The notes under the pieces are model-generated. The model did not search any database and was not told the origin of the DNA. It saw nothing but the letters and a program-made list of their open reading frames with translations. From the NCBI RefSeq assembly GCF_000327065.1, contig NC_019936.1, positions 2,187,001 to 2,251,000 of the forward strand: a DNA stretch of 64,000 bases, in the 5' to 3' direction. The position numbers and the translations under genes are program-made. Below, in pieces: positions 10,172 through 19,575 of this stretch; within the stretch, counting starts at the first letter, position 1; every line of letters begins with the position of its first letter. The DNA comes from Stutzerimonas stutzeri RCH2 (GTDB lineage: Bacteria; Pseudomonadota; Gammaproteobacteria; Pseudomonadales; Pseudomonadaceae).

Positions 10172-11647
10172 ATGGCATTGTGGAGCGACGACCTCTTGGA
10201 TGTACGTGCCCAGGGTCTGCAGGCGTGGGTCGACCGCCTCAATCAATCGGAACTGCCGGCGTTGGCGTCCGTGGTCAAGGATCTGCAACGCCTTGCCGTA
10301 CATGAGCACGCCTCGGTACAGCAGCTCGCCGACGTTCTACTGCGTGATGCCGCGCTGACTTCCAAAGTGCTCAGAGTCGGCAACAGTAGCTACTACAACC
10401 CCTCGCAGGAAACCATCAAGACGATTTCCCGGGCGATCGTGATGATCGGCTTCGAGAATGTGCGCCTGATCAGCCTGTCGGTGACGCTGATCGACAGCCT
10501 GCTCGAGCGCGCCCCGCGGGAGCAGTTGCTGGAGCTGCTCGCCCGCTCGTTTCACGCGGCGGTGCAGGCGCGCAATATCGCCGGCTACGTGCTGTCCCGC
10601 CATGATGAAGAAGTGTTCATCGCTGCGCTGCTTTACAACATTGGTGAGTTGGCGTTCTGGGGCTGCGGGGGCGAGCAGGTCGATGAGCTGGCCGTCCAGC
10701 TGGCGCAACCGGGCGTCAAGGCTGATGAGGCGGTTCAGGCGGTCTTGGGTACGAGTTTTCGGCAGCTCAGTCTTGGCCTGGTTCGGAGTTGGAATCTGGG
10801 CGAGCTGACCAGTCTCGCTCATAGCCAGCTGGCCAGCAGCGATCCGGCGGCGCGCGCGGTAGCGTTGGGCGTGCAGATCAGTGAAGCCGCGCTGGGCGGT
10901 TGGGAGTGCGAGCGGATGGCGGCACTGACCAAGGCCGTCGCTGACTTCACTGGGGTAGAGGAGGCTGACGCGCTGCAGCAGATTCTCGCCAGCGCCGATG
11001 AAACCGTGGAGGTAGCCACGACCTTCGGGGCTAGTCGTCTGGGCAGGCTCATTCCCAGTACCGACCCGGAGCAGATTCGCTTGCAGCAGGCTCAGCGTCA
11101 GGCAGCCTTGTTGCAGCCGAATCTGCTACTGCTGCAGCAATCGTTGCAGGATCTTGGCCTGATGGCGATGGGCGGAGGCGATGCCGGGATAATTCTGGAT
11201 ACGCTGCTTAGTGGCTTGCACCACGGCGTCGGGCTGGAGCGAGTCATGGTGGCCGTGCTGGCTGATCAGCAGACACGTTTCAAGGCTCGCTGTGCCATAG
11301 GCGAAGGCACTGAGGCCTGGTTGCAGGAGTTCGTGATGCCAGCTGAACAGCCCGAGCAGCCGCATATATTCAGCTATGCGTTGCGCCATAGACAGGCGCT
11401 GTGGATGGGCGTGCCGGCCAGTTACAACCTGGCAGATCTGGTGACCCAGCCGCTGCGTCAGTGCTTCGGCAGTGGCATGTTCTTCATCGCGCCGTTGATG
11501 GCCGGGCCTCGCGAAATCGGCGTGATCTATGGCGACTGCAGGCTTTCCGGGCGAGCGCTGAAACACGAACAATTCGTTGCGTTCCAGCGCTTTACCCAGT
11601 TGACCGGTCGTTGCCTGGAGTCGCTGAGCAAACGGCCGGTCAACTGA
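10172..11647 (+). CDS. HDOD-domain signalling protein with C-terminal GAF-like region
   Basis: About 491 residues. Residues roughly 15-220 form an HDOD domain (a catalytically degenerate HD fold: LPALASVVKDLQRLAVH, LLRDAALTSKVLRVGNSSYYNP, IAALLYNIGELAFW). Residues about 310-480 resemble a GAF sensor (LERVMVAVL, ARCAIGEG, FFIAPLMAGPREIGVIYGD). HDOD proteins act as protein-interaction hubs in motility, c-di-GMP and stress signalling; no enzymatic residues are claimed. The start is uncertain: ATG 10172 has no good ribosome-binding site, but the frame upstream runs into the divergent promoter. It converges on mltD with only 10 bases between stops. Confidence 0.85.
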   Translation: MALWSDDLLDVRAQGLQAWVDRLNQSELPALASVVKDLQRLAVHEHASVQQLADVLLRDAALTSKVLRVGNSSYYNPSQETIKTISRAIVMIGFENVRLISLSVTLIDSLLERAPREQLLELLARSFHAAVQARNIAGYVLSRHDEEVFIAALLYNIGELAFWGCGGEQVDELAVQLAQPGVKADEAVQAVLGTSFRQLSLGLVRSWNLGELTSLAHSQLASSDPAARAVALGVQISEAALGGWECERMAALTKAVADFTGVEEADALQQILASADETVEVATTFGASRLGRLIPSTDPEQIRLQQAQRQAALLQPNLLLLQQSLQDLGLMAMGGGDAGIILDTLLSGLHHGVGLERVMVAVLADQQTRFKARCAIGEGTEAWLQEFVMPAEQPEQPHIFSYALRHRQALWMGVPASYNLADLVTQPLRQCFGSGMFFIAPLMAGPREIGVIYGDCRLSGRALKHEQFVAFQRFTQLTGRCLESLSKRPVN

Positions 11648-11657
11648 GTTTCGTTGT

Positions 11658-13214
11658 TCAGTTCGGAAGATAGAGCGTCAGCAGCTGGCCAGGTCGCAGC
11701 ACTTCGGTGCCTTTGGGATTCCAGGTCTTCAGATTGGTCAGCTGCACGTTGAAGCGCTTGGCGATCTGGTAAAGCGAATCGCCTTTCTGGACCTTGTAAT
11801 AGGTCGGCGAGTTGTCCTTCTTCGCCGGCGTACGGGTTGCCGGACCTTGCAGGAACAACGCCTGGCCAACCTTCAGCTGACTTCCGGAAAGCCTGTTCCA
11901 GCGCTGCAGATCGCGTACCGACACCCGTTGCGCCTTGGCGATATCCCAGAGATTGTCACCTGTCTTGACCCGGTAGGTTCGCGGAGTCGACGCGGGCTGT
12001 CGCGCGACGGCGTGCAGCAGCTCACGTGAGGCTTTCGCGTCGCTGCTGGTTGGCAGGCTGAGGACCTGGCCGACGCGTAGCGTATCGCTCTTCAAGCGGT
12101 TGACGTCGCGAATGATGTTGACCGTCAGGTGATGCCGGTTGGCGATGACACCCAGCGTGTCCCCTGCGCGCACCTGATACTGCTGCCAGTCGACCAGGTC
12201 CTGCGGTTTCATCAGTGCCAGGTTGGCTGCCAGCATCTCGGCCTTTTCCATCGGCACCAGAAGCTGTTGCGGGCCGTCTAGCGTGATGCGTCGGGTGAAG
12301 GCGGGATTCAGTTGATACAGCTCGTCCTCGTCCAGGTCGGCGAGCTTGGCCACCCGCGCCAGATCCATGCGCTGCTTGAGCGCGATCACCTCGAAGTAGG
12401 GTTCGTTGGCGATCGGGTTGAGGTTGATGCCGTAAGCCTCGGGCGCCTGGATCAACTGCGACAGCGCCAGCAATTTGGGCACATAGTCGCGGGTCTCGCG
12501 TGGCAGCGGGAGGTTCCAGTAATCGGTTGGCAGTCCCAGCTTCTGATTGCGCTCGATCGCTCGGCTGACCGTGCCTTCGCCTGCGTTATAAGCCGCCAGG
12601 GCTAGCAGCCAGTCGCCGTTGAACAGGCCATGCAGGTAGCTCAGGTAGCGTAGCGCAGCATTGGTCGACGCAGTGATATCGCGGCGGCCGTCATACCAGC
12701 TGGTTTGACGAAGGTTGAAATGCCGACCTGTCGAGGGGATGAATTGCCAGAGCCCGACCGCATGGGCAGGGGAGTAGGCGAAGGGATCGTAGGAGCTTTC
12801 GATGATTGGTAGCAGCGCCAGCTCAAGCGGCATGTCGCGCTCTTCAAGACGCTCGACGATGTAGTGGATAAACGGACTGCTACGCTCGCTGACAACTTCG
12901 ATGGACTTTGGACGGCTGGAGAGCAGCAGGCGCTGTTGCTCGATGCGCGGGTTGCTGTCCAGATGCTCCTGCAGCTTGTAGCCCTCGCGGATTCGCTCCC
13001 AGATATCTTCGTGTTCGGTGATGGCGGTGGTGTCGTTCAGCCAGATGGGTTCTTGTGCGACAGGTGTGGTTGCGCGCCTTGTCTGCTCGCGGGTCTCATC
13101 GCGCACGGCATTGCTCTGACAGCCCGCTAGGGCGACGCATATGGCGAGAGCCAACGCCCGACCAGAGGCTGCCAAGGCGTCCGTTTCGTGGCGTTTCTTG
13201 GGAGCTGGCGGCAT
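11658..13214 (-). CDS. mltD: Membrane-bound lytic murein transglycosylase D, lipoprotein with three LysM repeats
   Basis: 518 residues. A lipobox LAGC places the lipidated Cys at 32, after a rather long basic N-terminus. The SLT domain (about 105-260) carries the catalytic Glu139 in IIESSYDPFAYSPAHAVGLWQF, and AYNAGEGTV. Three LysM repeats follow, each with the Y-V-x-GD-L/S core: YQVRAGDTL, YRVKTGDNL and YKVQKGDSL, the last at the extreme C-terminus. It cleaves glycan strands to 1,6-anhydroMurNAc ends at the inner face of the outer membrane. The gene precedes gloB in the same order as in E. coli and P. aeruginosa. Confidence 0.95.
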   Translation of the reverse strand: MPPAPKKRHETDALAASGRALALAICVALAGCQSNAVRDETREQTRRATTPVAQEPIWLNDTTAITEHEDIWERIREGYKLQEHLDSNPRIEQQRLLLSSRPKSIEVVSERSSPFIHYIVERLEERDMPLELALLPIIESSYDPFAYSPAHAVGLWQFIPSTGRHFNLRQTSWYDGRRDITASTNAALRYLSYLHGLFNGDWLLALAAYNAGEGTVSRAIERNQKLGLPTDYWNLPLPRETRDYVPKLLALSQLIQAPEAYGINLNPIANEPYFEVIALKQRMDLARVAKLADLDEDELYQLNPAFTRRITLDGPQQLLVPMEKAEMLAANLALMKPQDLVDWQQYQVRAGDTLGVIANRHHLTVNIIRDVNRLKSDTLRVGQVLSLPTSSDAKASRELLHAVARQPASTPRTYRVKTGDNLWDIAKAQRVSVRDLQRWNRLSGSQLKVGQALFLQGPATRTPAKKDNSPTYYKVQKGDSLYQIAKRFNVQLTNLKTWNPKGTEVLRPGQLLTLYLPN

Positions 13215-13315
13215 TGGCTGGAATCTTCCCGGGAAACAAAAATTCGGGGGATTCTAGGAACGCACCCTGGTGGGGTCAAGTTTGCAGGCTCCGTTTCGGG
13301 AACCTGTCGAGCTTG

Positions 13316-14095
13316 TCAGAAACGGTCTTTCCACGCCCGCAAAGCCGCGAAAACCGCGACTTCATCCTCTAATCTGCGGCCGCAGTGCTCGCTTGCGGCC
13401 TGTTGGACAGCCTCAACGCTGCTGCGCAGAAAAGGGTTGGTAGCGCGCTCGATGTTCATTCGAGTGGGTAGGCTGAAGTGGTTCTCTTCACGCAGAGCGG
13501 TTACCTCGCGCACGCGCTGCTGGATCTCCTGGTTATATGGCTCCACCGCTTGGGCGAAGCGCAGATTGCTCAGGGTGTATTCATGGGTGCAGTAAACAAG
13601 GGTGTCGTCCGGCAGACTGGCCAGACGTTGCAGCGATGCGAACATTTGCTCGGGTGTGCCTTCGAAAAGTCGGCCACATCCCGCCGCGAACAGCGTGTCG
13701 CCACTCAGCAGCCAGGGCTGCTCGGCATCGCTGTGAACGTAAGCGATATGCCCGAGGGTATGCCCCGGAACCGCGATCACCTCCAAATCCTTATCCAGCA
13801 CGCGGATGCGCTGGCCATCGCTCAGTGCTTCATCGCGTGCGGGAATGTTCTCGGCTGCCGGCCCATAAACGCGGGCACCTGTCTGCGTCTTGAGTCGTTC
13901 GACACCGCCAACGTGGTCGTGATGGTGGTGGGTAATCAGGATATCGCTGAGTCGCCAGTCCAGGTGATCCTGCAGCCAGCTCAGTACCGGTGCGGCGTCA
14001 CCTGGGTCTACGGCGGCACATCGTTGCGTTGCATCGTCTTGCAGCAACCAGATGTAGTTGTCGGTGAAGGCGGGGAGTGCTTCGATCTTCAACAT
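13316..14095 (-). CDS. gloB: Hydroxyacylglutathione hydrolase (glyoxalase II)
   Basis: 259 residues, the standard length. Metallo-beta-lactamase fold with the binuclear metal motif [10 protein letters not shown] (His56, His58, Asp60, His61), a further metal ligand in GHTLGH, GDTLF, and the C-terminal glutathione-binding HAGH domain ([14 protein letters not shown]). It hydrolyses S-lactoylglutathione to lactate, completing methylglyoxal detoxification. The ATG at 14095 starts [10 protein letters not shown], typical of the family; upstream in-frame sequence is promoter. It is divergent from the methyltransferase gene at 14207. Confidence 0.96.
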   Translation of the reverse strand: MLKIEALPAFTDNYIWLLQDDATQRCAAVDPGDAAPVLSWLQDHLDWRLSDILITHHHHDHVGGVERLKTQTGARVYGPAAENIPARDEALSDGQRIRVLDKDLEVIAVPGHTLGHIAYVHSDAEQPWLLSGDTLFAAGCGRLFEGTPEQMFASLQRLASLPDDTLVYCTHEYTLSNLRFAQAVEPYNQEIQQRVREVTALREENHFSLPTRMNIERATNPFLRSSVEAVQQAASEHCGRRLEDEVAVFAALRAWKDRF

Positions 14096-14206
14096 GGGGC
14101 GGGTCGCCAAGCGAGGGACAAAGGCGCATCCTAGCAGTCCGATGAAAAAGTTGAACCCGAGCGAACGCTGCGCCGCGCAGAACCGCACCGCGAACGGAGC
14201 CGAGCG

Positions 14207-14977
14207 ATGAACGATCAATCGTCCACCCAGGCCAGCGACCATTGGCTGTCCATGATCAATCAGGCATCCGACTGGTTTGCAGGACCGCTGGGCCAGCAGC
14301 TGCTGGCTCAGGAAAAGCGTGTGCTGACCGAAGAGCTTGCGCGTTGTTTCGGCAGTTATCTGGTGCATAACGGCCCATTCAGCGGGGAGCCGGTGCAGCC
14401 AGAGAGCATCAAACGCAGCGTCCGCCTGGGTGCGCCTTTACCCGGGGTGGAAATTCATTGTGAGGAGCAGGCCTGGCCGCTCGGCGAGCATGCCGCCGAT
14501 GTCGTGGTGTTGCAGCATGCCCTGGATTTCAGCCTTTCTCCCCACGGGCTGCTGCGCGAAGCGGCACGTGGAGTGCGCCCAGGCGGGCATCTGTTGATCG
14601 TCGGGATCAATCCCTGGAGTGCCTGGGGGGTGCGCCATCTGCTGTCACGCGAGGTATTTCGCGAAGCCCGTTGTATTCGCCCATCGCGGGTTGGTGACTG
14701 GCTGAACCTGCTGGGATTCGCGCTGGAGAAACGCCGGTTCGGATGCTATTGTCCGCCGCTTTCTTCGAGCGACTGGCAGGCGCGTTTGTCGCGGCTGGAG
14801 TCGATTGGACAGCAGTTGCAGGCGCCTACTGGCGGCTTCTATCTACTGGTGGCGCGCAAGCTGATGATCGGCCTGCGACCCTTGCGCCAGGAGCGCCGCG
14901 AGCGGATGGGCAAGTTGTTGCCGATGCCAGTGGCCAAGATCAGTCGCCGCGACGCCGAACAGCACCGGCTGCCTTGA
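14207..14977 (+). CDS. Class I SAM-dependent methyltransferase
   Basis: 256 residues. The methyltransferase-11-like core is recognisable: LPGVEIHC, the acidic/aliphatic block [15 protein letters not shown], and [15 protein letters not shown] as motif post-I/III. The usual GxGxG motif I is degenerate, because the SAM-loop region reads [12 protein letters not shown] basic C-terminal tail ([21 protein letters not shown]) may bind nucleic acid, in line with the adjoining rnhA and dnaQ, but the substrate is unknown. GGAG lies before the ATG at 14207. It is the first gene of a methyltransferase-rnhA-dnaQ cluster; the same neighbour is present in P. aeruginosa. Confidence 0.8.
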   Translation: MNDQSSTQASDHWLSMINQASDWFAGPLGQQLLAQEKRVLTEELARCFGSYLVHNGPFSGEPVQPESIKRSVRLGAPLPGVEIHCEEQAWPLGEHAADVVVLQHALDFSLSPHGLLREAARGVRPGGHLLIVGINPWSAWGVRHLLSREVFREARCIRPSRVGDWLNLLGFALEKRRFGCYCPPLSSSDWQARLSRLESIGQQLQAPTGGFYLLVARKLMIGLRPLRQERRERMGKLLPMPVAKISRRDAEQHRLP

Positions 14978-15014
14978 AGACCAACTCTGCCGGCAAACCG
15001 AGTAAGCGATCGAA

Positions 15015-15470
15015 ATGAGTGACGACTGGGTCGAGATCTATACCGACGGCGCCTGCAAGGGCAATCCTGGCCCCGGCGGCTGGGGCGCACTGCTTATCTA
15101 TAAAGGCGTCAAGCGCGAGCTCTGGGGCGGCGAGCCGGAGACTACCAACAATCGCATGGAGCTCATGGCCGCCATTAGCGCGCTCGCCGAGCTGAAGCGT
15201 TCGTGCAAGGTGCGCCTGGTAACCGACTCACAGTATGTGATGCAGGGCATCAATGACTGGATGCCCAACTGGAAGAAGCGCGGCTGGAAAACGGCAAGCA
15301 AGCAGCCAGTCAAGAATGCCGATCTATGGCAGCAGCTCGACGAGCAGGTCAACCGCCATCAGGTGAGCTGGGAGTGGGTTCGCGGTCATACCGGGCACCC
15401 CGGTAACGAGCACGCCGACCTGCTGGCCAACCGCGGTGTAGTGCAGGTAAAACGTCAACCGATTGTGTAA
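15015..15470 (+). CDS. rnhA: Ribonuclease HI
   Basis: 151 residues. All catalytic residues are present: Asp11 ([14 protein letters not shown]), Glu49 (NRMEL), Asp71 (VTDSQYV), His125 and Asp135 ([12 protein letters not shown]). The basic protrusion ([16 protein letters not shown], about 86-101) used for RNA/DNA hybrid binding is intact. It removes RNA from RNA/DNA hybrids and R-loops. It sits 14 bases before dnaQ on the same strand, unlike the divergent rnhA/dnaQ pair of E. coli. Confidence 0.97.
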   Translation: MSDDWVEIYTDGACKGNPGPGGWGALLIYKGVKRELWGGEPETTNNRMELMAAISALAELKRSCKVRLVTDSQYVMQGINDWMPNWKKRGWKTASKQPVKNADLWQQLDEQVNRHQVSWEWVRGHTGHPGNEHADLLANRGVVQVKRQPIV

Positions 15471-15484
15471 GTGAGCGAAGCAAC

Positions 15485-16210
15485 ATGCGCAGCGTAGTGC
15501 TGGATACCGAAACGACCGGCATGCCGGTGGCCGATGGCCACCGGATCATCGAGATTGGCTGTGTCGAAGTGATTGGCCGCCGCCTGACTGGACGGCATTA
15601 CCACGTCTATTTGCAGCCTGACCGCGAAGTGGACGAGGGGGCGATCGCCGTTCACGGCATCACCAACGAGTTTCTCGTCGACAAACCGCGTTTCCGTGAT
15701 GTCGCTGATGAGTTCTTCGAATTCATCAAGGGCGCACAGTTGGTCATCCATAACGCGGCGTTCGACCTTGGCTTCATCAACAATGAGTTTGCTCTGCTCG
15801 GTCAGCAGGAGCGCGCCGACATTGCCGAGCATTGCTCGGTACTCGATACCCTGTTGATGGCGCGTGAGCGGCACCCTGGCCAGCGCAACAGTCTCGATGC
15901 GCTGTGCAAGCGCTACGGCGTGGACAACTCCGGCCGGGATCTGCACGGCGCTCTGCTCGATGCCGAGATTCTGGCCGACGTCTGGCTGACCATGACCGGC
16001 GGGCAGACGAATCTGTCTCTTGCCGGCGACGGCGAAAGCTCCGATGGTGGACGGCAACAACCCACTCCGATTCGTCGGCTGCCGGCGGATCGGCTGCGCA
16101 CCAGGGTCCTGCGTGCCAGCGAGGAGGAGCTTGCTGCGCACGTTGCGCGCATGGCTGCCATCGAAAAAGCAGCGGGTGCGACCCCGTTGTGGGTTCAGCT
16201 GGAAGGCTGA
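15485..16210 (+). CDS. dnaQ: DNA polymerase III epsilon subunit (3'-5' proofreading exonuclease)
   Basis: 241 residues. DEDDh exonuclease with Exo I Asp7 and Glu9 (LDTETTG), Exo II Asp94 (HNAAFDLGF), and Exo III His154 and Asp159 (HGALLDAE). The C-terminal 60 residues, beyond a Gln/Pro-rich linker, would contact the polymerase alpha subunit. Co-oriented with rnhA and likely co-transcribed. An ATG at 15485 gives MRSVVLDTET, the family start, though the ribosome-binding site is weak. Confidence 0.96.
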   Translation: MRSVVLDTETTGMPVADGHRIIEIGCVEVIGRRLTGRHYHVYLQPDREVDEGAIAVHGITNEFLVDKPRFRDVADEFFEFIKGAQLVIHNAAFDLGFINNEFALLGQQERADIAEHCSVLDTLLMARERHPGQRNSLDALCKRYGVDNSGRDLHGALLDAEILADVWLTMTGGQTNLSLAGDGESSDGGRQQPTPIRRLPADRLRTRVLRASEEELAAHVARMAAIEKAAGATPLWVQLEG

Positions 16211-16293
16211 TCCGGAGTCCCGTCGTCTTTATGCGCTGTTGCTTTGCTGCGGACCCTTCTACCCTGTAGATGGATCGTCCGCAGAGAGTGCGC

Positions 16294-18543
16294 ATGTACA
16301 AAGACCTGAAATTCCCCATCCTCATCGTTCACCGAGACATAAAGGCTGACACCGTCGCCGGTGAGCGAGTACGTGGTATCGCTTCCGAGCTGGAACGCGA
16401 CGGCTTCAATATCCTGCCCACAGCCAGTTCGAACGAGGGGCGCATCGTCGCCTCGACGCACCACGGGCTGGCCTGCATCCTGGTCGCGGCGGAGGGCGCT
16501 GGGGACAACCAGCGTCTTCTGCATGACGTGGTGGAGTTGATCCGCGTCGCCCGTCGCCGTGCCCCGCGCCTGCCAATCTTTGCGCTGGGCGAGCAGGTCA
16601 CCATCGAAAACGCGCCGGCCGAAGCGATGGCCGACCTCAACGAGTTGCGCGGCCTGCTGTACCTGTATGAAGACACCGTGCCGTTCCTCGCGCGCCAGGT
16701 CGCGCGCGCCGCGCGCAGTTACCTGGATGATCTGCTGCCACCATTCTTCAGCGCGTTGGTCCGGCATACCGGTGAGTCGAATTACTCCTGGCATACCCCC
16801 GGTCACGGTGGCGGTGTTGCCTACCGCAAGAGTCCGGTTGGCCAGGCCTTTCATCAGTTCTTTGGGGAAAACACGCTGCGCTCGGACCTCTCGGTTTCGG
16901 TGCCCGAGCTCGGTTCGTTGCTTGATCACACCGGGCCGGTGGCGGCGGCAGAAGCCCGTGCGGCACGCAATTTTGGCGCTGACCACACCTTCTTCGTGAT
17001 CAACGGCACCTCGACGGCGAACAAGATCGTCTGGCATTCGATGGTCGCCCGGGACGATCTGGTACTGGTCGATCGCAACTGCCACAAATCGATCCTGCAC
17101 GCGATCATCATGACCGGAGCGATACCGCTTTACATGAGCCCGACGCGCAATGAGCTAGGCATCATCGGCCCGATTCCGCTGGAGGAGTTCACCCGCGAGT
17201 CGATCCAGGCCAAGATCGCCGCCAACCCGCTGGCGCGAGGCCGGCCGCCGAAGGTCAAGCTCGCGGTGGTGACGAACTCGACCTACGACGGGCTTTGCTA
17301 CAACGCCAACCTGATCAAGCGCACCCTCGCCGACAATGTCGAGGTGCTGCATTTCGACGAGGCCTGGTATGCCTATGCGGCGTTTCACGAGTTCTACGAT
17401 GGTCGTTACGGCATGGATACCCGCGAGCAGGGGCCGCTGGTCTTCACCACGCATTCCACGCACAAACTGCTGGCGGCGTTCAGCCAGGCGTCGATGATTC
17501 ATGTGCTCGACAGCCAGACACGGCAGCTCGATCGCGACCGCTTCAATGAAGCCTTCATGATGCACATCTCCACGTCGCCGCAGTACGGGATCCTCGCATC
17601 GCTGGACGTAGCGTCGGCGATGATGGAAGGTCCGGCCGGCCGCTCGTTGATTCAGGAGACGTTCGATGAGGCGCTGAGCTTTCGCCGGGCGCTGGCCAAT
17701 CTGCGCCAGCACATCGATGCGGACGACTGGTGGTTCAGCATCTGGCAGCCGCCACTGGTCGACGGCGCTGAGGCGTTGGTGACTCCGGACTGGCTGTTGG
17801 AGCCGACGGCCGACTGGCACGGATTCGGCGAAATCGCCGACGATTACGTGCTGCTCGATCCAATCAAGGTCACGCTCGTCACGCCCGGCCTCACCGCATC
17901 CGGCGCGCTGGGCAAAAGTGGCATTCCGGCGGCGGTAGTCAGTAAGTTTCTCTGGGAGCGCGGTCTGGTGGTGGAGAAGACCGGGCTGTACTCGATGCTA
18001 GTGCTGTTTTCCATGGGCATCACCAAGGGCAAATGGAGCACGCTGCTTACCGAGCTGCTGGAGTTCAAGCGCCACTATGACGCGAACATACCGTTGGTAG
18101 AGGCTCTGCCTTCGATTGCCCGTAAGGGTGCGGCAACCTACGCCGGAATGGGCCTGCGCGACCTCTGCGATGCCCTGCATGCCTGCTATTGCGAGAACGC
18201 CACGGCGCGAGCCATGCGCAGAATGTACACCGCATTGCCAGAGCCCGCGATGACCCCGGCACAGGCCTACGACAAGCTGGTTCGCGGCGAGGTGGAGGCG
18301 GTGCCGATCGAAGCGCTGGAAGGGCGCATAGCGGCGGTCATGCTGGTGCCGTATCCGCCGGGTATCCCGCTGATCATGCCGGGTGAGCGCTTTACCGGGG
18401 AGACCCGCTCGATTCTCGATTACCTTCGCTTCGCCCGTGATTTCGCCGAACGCTTTCCTGGGTTCGATGCGGATGTGCACGGCCTGCAACACGAAGTCGG
18501 GGTTGGTGGTAGTTCGTACACCGTTGACTGCATCCGTGAATGA
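16294..18543 (+). CDS. ldcA: Lysine decarboxylase (PLP-dependent Orn/Lys/Arg decarboxylase)
   Basis: 749 residues in the three-part large decarboxylase layout: N-terminal wing (FPILIVHRDI), PLP core and C-terminal domain. Lys391 in HSTHKLLAAFSQ is the Schiff-base lysine; HTPGHGGGVAY and FDEAWYAY are further cofactor/substrate landmarks. It converts L-lysine to cadaverine. P. aeruginosa LdcA in the same locus feeds the lysine decarboxylase catabolic pathway under ArgR control; here the adjacent cadaverine/lysine permease gene is not found. I chose ATG 16294 (AGAGAG before it) rather than ATG 16270, which lacks a ribosome-binding site. Confidence 0.93.
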   Translation: MYKDLKFPILIVHRDIKADTVAGERVRGIASELERDGFNILPTASSNEGRIVASTHHGLACILVAAEGAGDNQRLLHDVVELIRVARRRAPRLPIFALGEQVTIENAPAEAMADLNELRGLLYLYEDTVPFLARQVARAARSYLDDLLPPFFSALVRHTGESNYSWHTPGHGGGVAYRKSPVGQAFHQFFGENTLRSDLSVSVPELGSLLDHTGPVAAAEARAARNFGADHTFFVINGTSTANKIVWHSMVARDDLVLVDRNCHKSILHAIIMTGAIPLYMSPTRNELGIIGPIPLEEFTRESIQAKIAANPLARGRPPKVKLAVVTNSTYDGLCYNANLIKRTLADNVEVLHFDEAWYAYAAFHEFYDGRYGMDTREQGPLVFTTHSTHKLLAAFSQASMIHVLDSQTRQLDRDRFNEAFMMHISTSPQYGILASLDVASAMMEGPAGRSLIQETFDEALSFRRALANLRQHIDADDWWFSIWQPPLVDGAEALVTPDWLLEPTADWHGFGEIADDYVLLDPIKVTLVTPGLTASGALGKSGIPAAVVSKFLWERGLVVEKTGLYSMLVLFSMGITKGKWSTLLTELLEFKRHYDANIPLVEALPSIARKGAATYAGMGLRDLCDALHACYCENATARAMRRMYTALPEPAMTPAQAYDKLVRGEVEAVPIEALEGRIAAVMLVPYPPGIPLIMPGERFTGETRSILDYLRFARDFAERFPGFDADVHGLQHEVGVGGSSYTVDCIRE

Positions 18544-18628
18544 GCGTTGGGTCAGCGACGCGGCCCTCTACCGCGGCATGAGCGGGTCGACTGCCGGCGT
18601 GGTCTGTATCACATCGTCTGCATCGACA

Positions 18629-18658
18629 TTCACTCGTTCTGGTGCCAGTTGTTATAGT
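18629..18658 (+). promoter_or_regulatory. Candidate sigma-70 promoter for the crotonase gene
   Basis: TTCACT and TATAGT are separated by 18 bases in the 182-base gap between ldcA and the GTG at 18726. This would give a leader of about 60 bases. No operator was recognised. Confidence 0.4.
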
Positions 18659-18725
18659 TGCCCACCGTCGTGCGGCCTGTCCGCCATGACGCCACCCATG
18701 CGCCCTTGCTGTCGAGGATGATAGC

Positions 18726-19538
18726 GTGACCGAATACAAAGCCTTCCGTGTAGAGTTGGCAGACAAGATTGCCCGCGTCGTGATCAACCGACCCGAGAAG
18801 ATCAATGCGATGGACGCCGCGTTCTGGTCGGAGATCATCGATATCTTCAACTGGGTCGATGCCACCGACGAGGTGCGCGTCGTGGTCCTCAGCGGGGCCG
18901 GTGAGCATTTCTCTTCTGGTATCGATCTGCAACTGCTGGCTTCTGTCGGCAGCCAGCTGGGCAACGATGTCGGGCGCAACGCCGAGCGGCTGCGGCGCAA
19001 GATCCTTTCTCTGCAGGCCTCGTTCAACGCAGTCGATCACTGCCGCAAGCCGGTCATCGCGGCCATTCAGGGCTACTGTCTGGGCGGCGCCATCGATCTG
19101 ATCTCGGCCTGCGACATGCGTTACAGCACTGCAAGCGCGAAATTCTCGATCAAGGAAATCGACATGGGCATGGCCGCCGATGTCGGGACCTTGCAGCGTC
19201 TGCCGCGCATCATCGGCGATGGCATGATGCGTGAACTTGCCTTTACAGGGCGCACAATCGACGGTGAAGAGGCACGCAGCATCGGTCTGGTCAATCGCAC
19301 CTATGCCGACCAGCAGGCGCTGATGGACGGCGTTTTGGAGCTGGCTCGCGACATCGCCCGCAAATCACCTGTCGCGATTCGCGGCACCAAGGAAATGATC
19401 CGCTATATGCGTGATCATCGTGTCGACGACGGCCTCGAGTACATCGCCACCTGGAATGCGGCCATGCTGCAGTCGGCGGATATCAAGGTCGCCATCGCTG
19501 CCCATATGAGCAAACAAAAGCCGGACTTTGCCGACTGA
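18726..19538 (+). CDS. Crotonase-family protein, probable delta(3,5)-delta(2,4)-dienoyl-CoA isomerase
   Basis: 270 residues, GTG start after GAGGAT. Usually labelled enoyl-CoA hydratase, but the active-site pattern matches the dienoyl-CoA isomerase branch: Asp124 (GGAIDL), Glu144 (IKEID) and Asp152 (AADVGTLQRLP), with the same 20- and 8-residue spacing as rat ECH1 Asp176/Glu196/Asp204. Such an enzyme shifts double bonds in 3,5-dienoyl-CoA during beta-oxidation of odd-position unsaturated fatty acids. The oxyanion-hole residues lie in SSGIDL and GYCLGGA. It is followed closely by fimL, perhaps on one transcript. Confidence 0.85.
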   Translation: MTEYKAFRVELADKIARVVINRPEKINAMDAAFWSEIIDIFNWVDATDEVRVVVLSGAGEHFSSGIDLQLLASVGSQLGNDVGRNAERLRRKILSLQASFNAVDHCRKPVIAAIQGYCLGGAIDLISACDMRYSTASAKFSIKEIDMGMAADVGTLQRLPRIIGDGMMRELAFTGRTIDGEEARSIGLVNRTYADQQALMDGVLELARDIARKSPVAIRGTKEMIRYMRDHRVDDGLEYIATWNAAMLQSADIKVAIAAHMSKQKPDFAD

Positions 19539-19575
19539 TGCGCCATCACACGTTTGCGCGGGAGGCGCACTAGGC

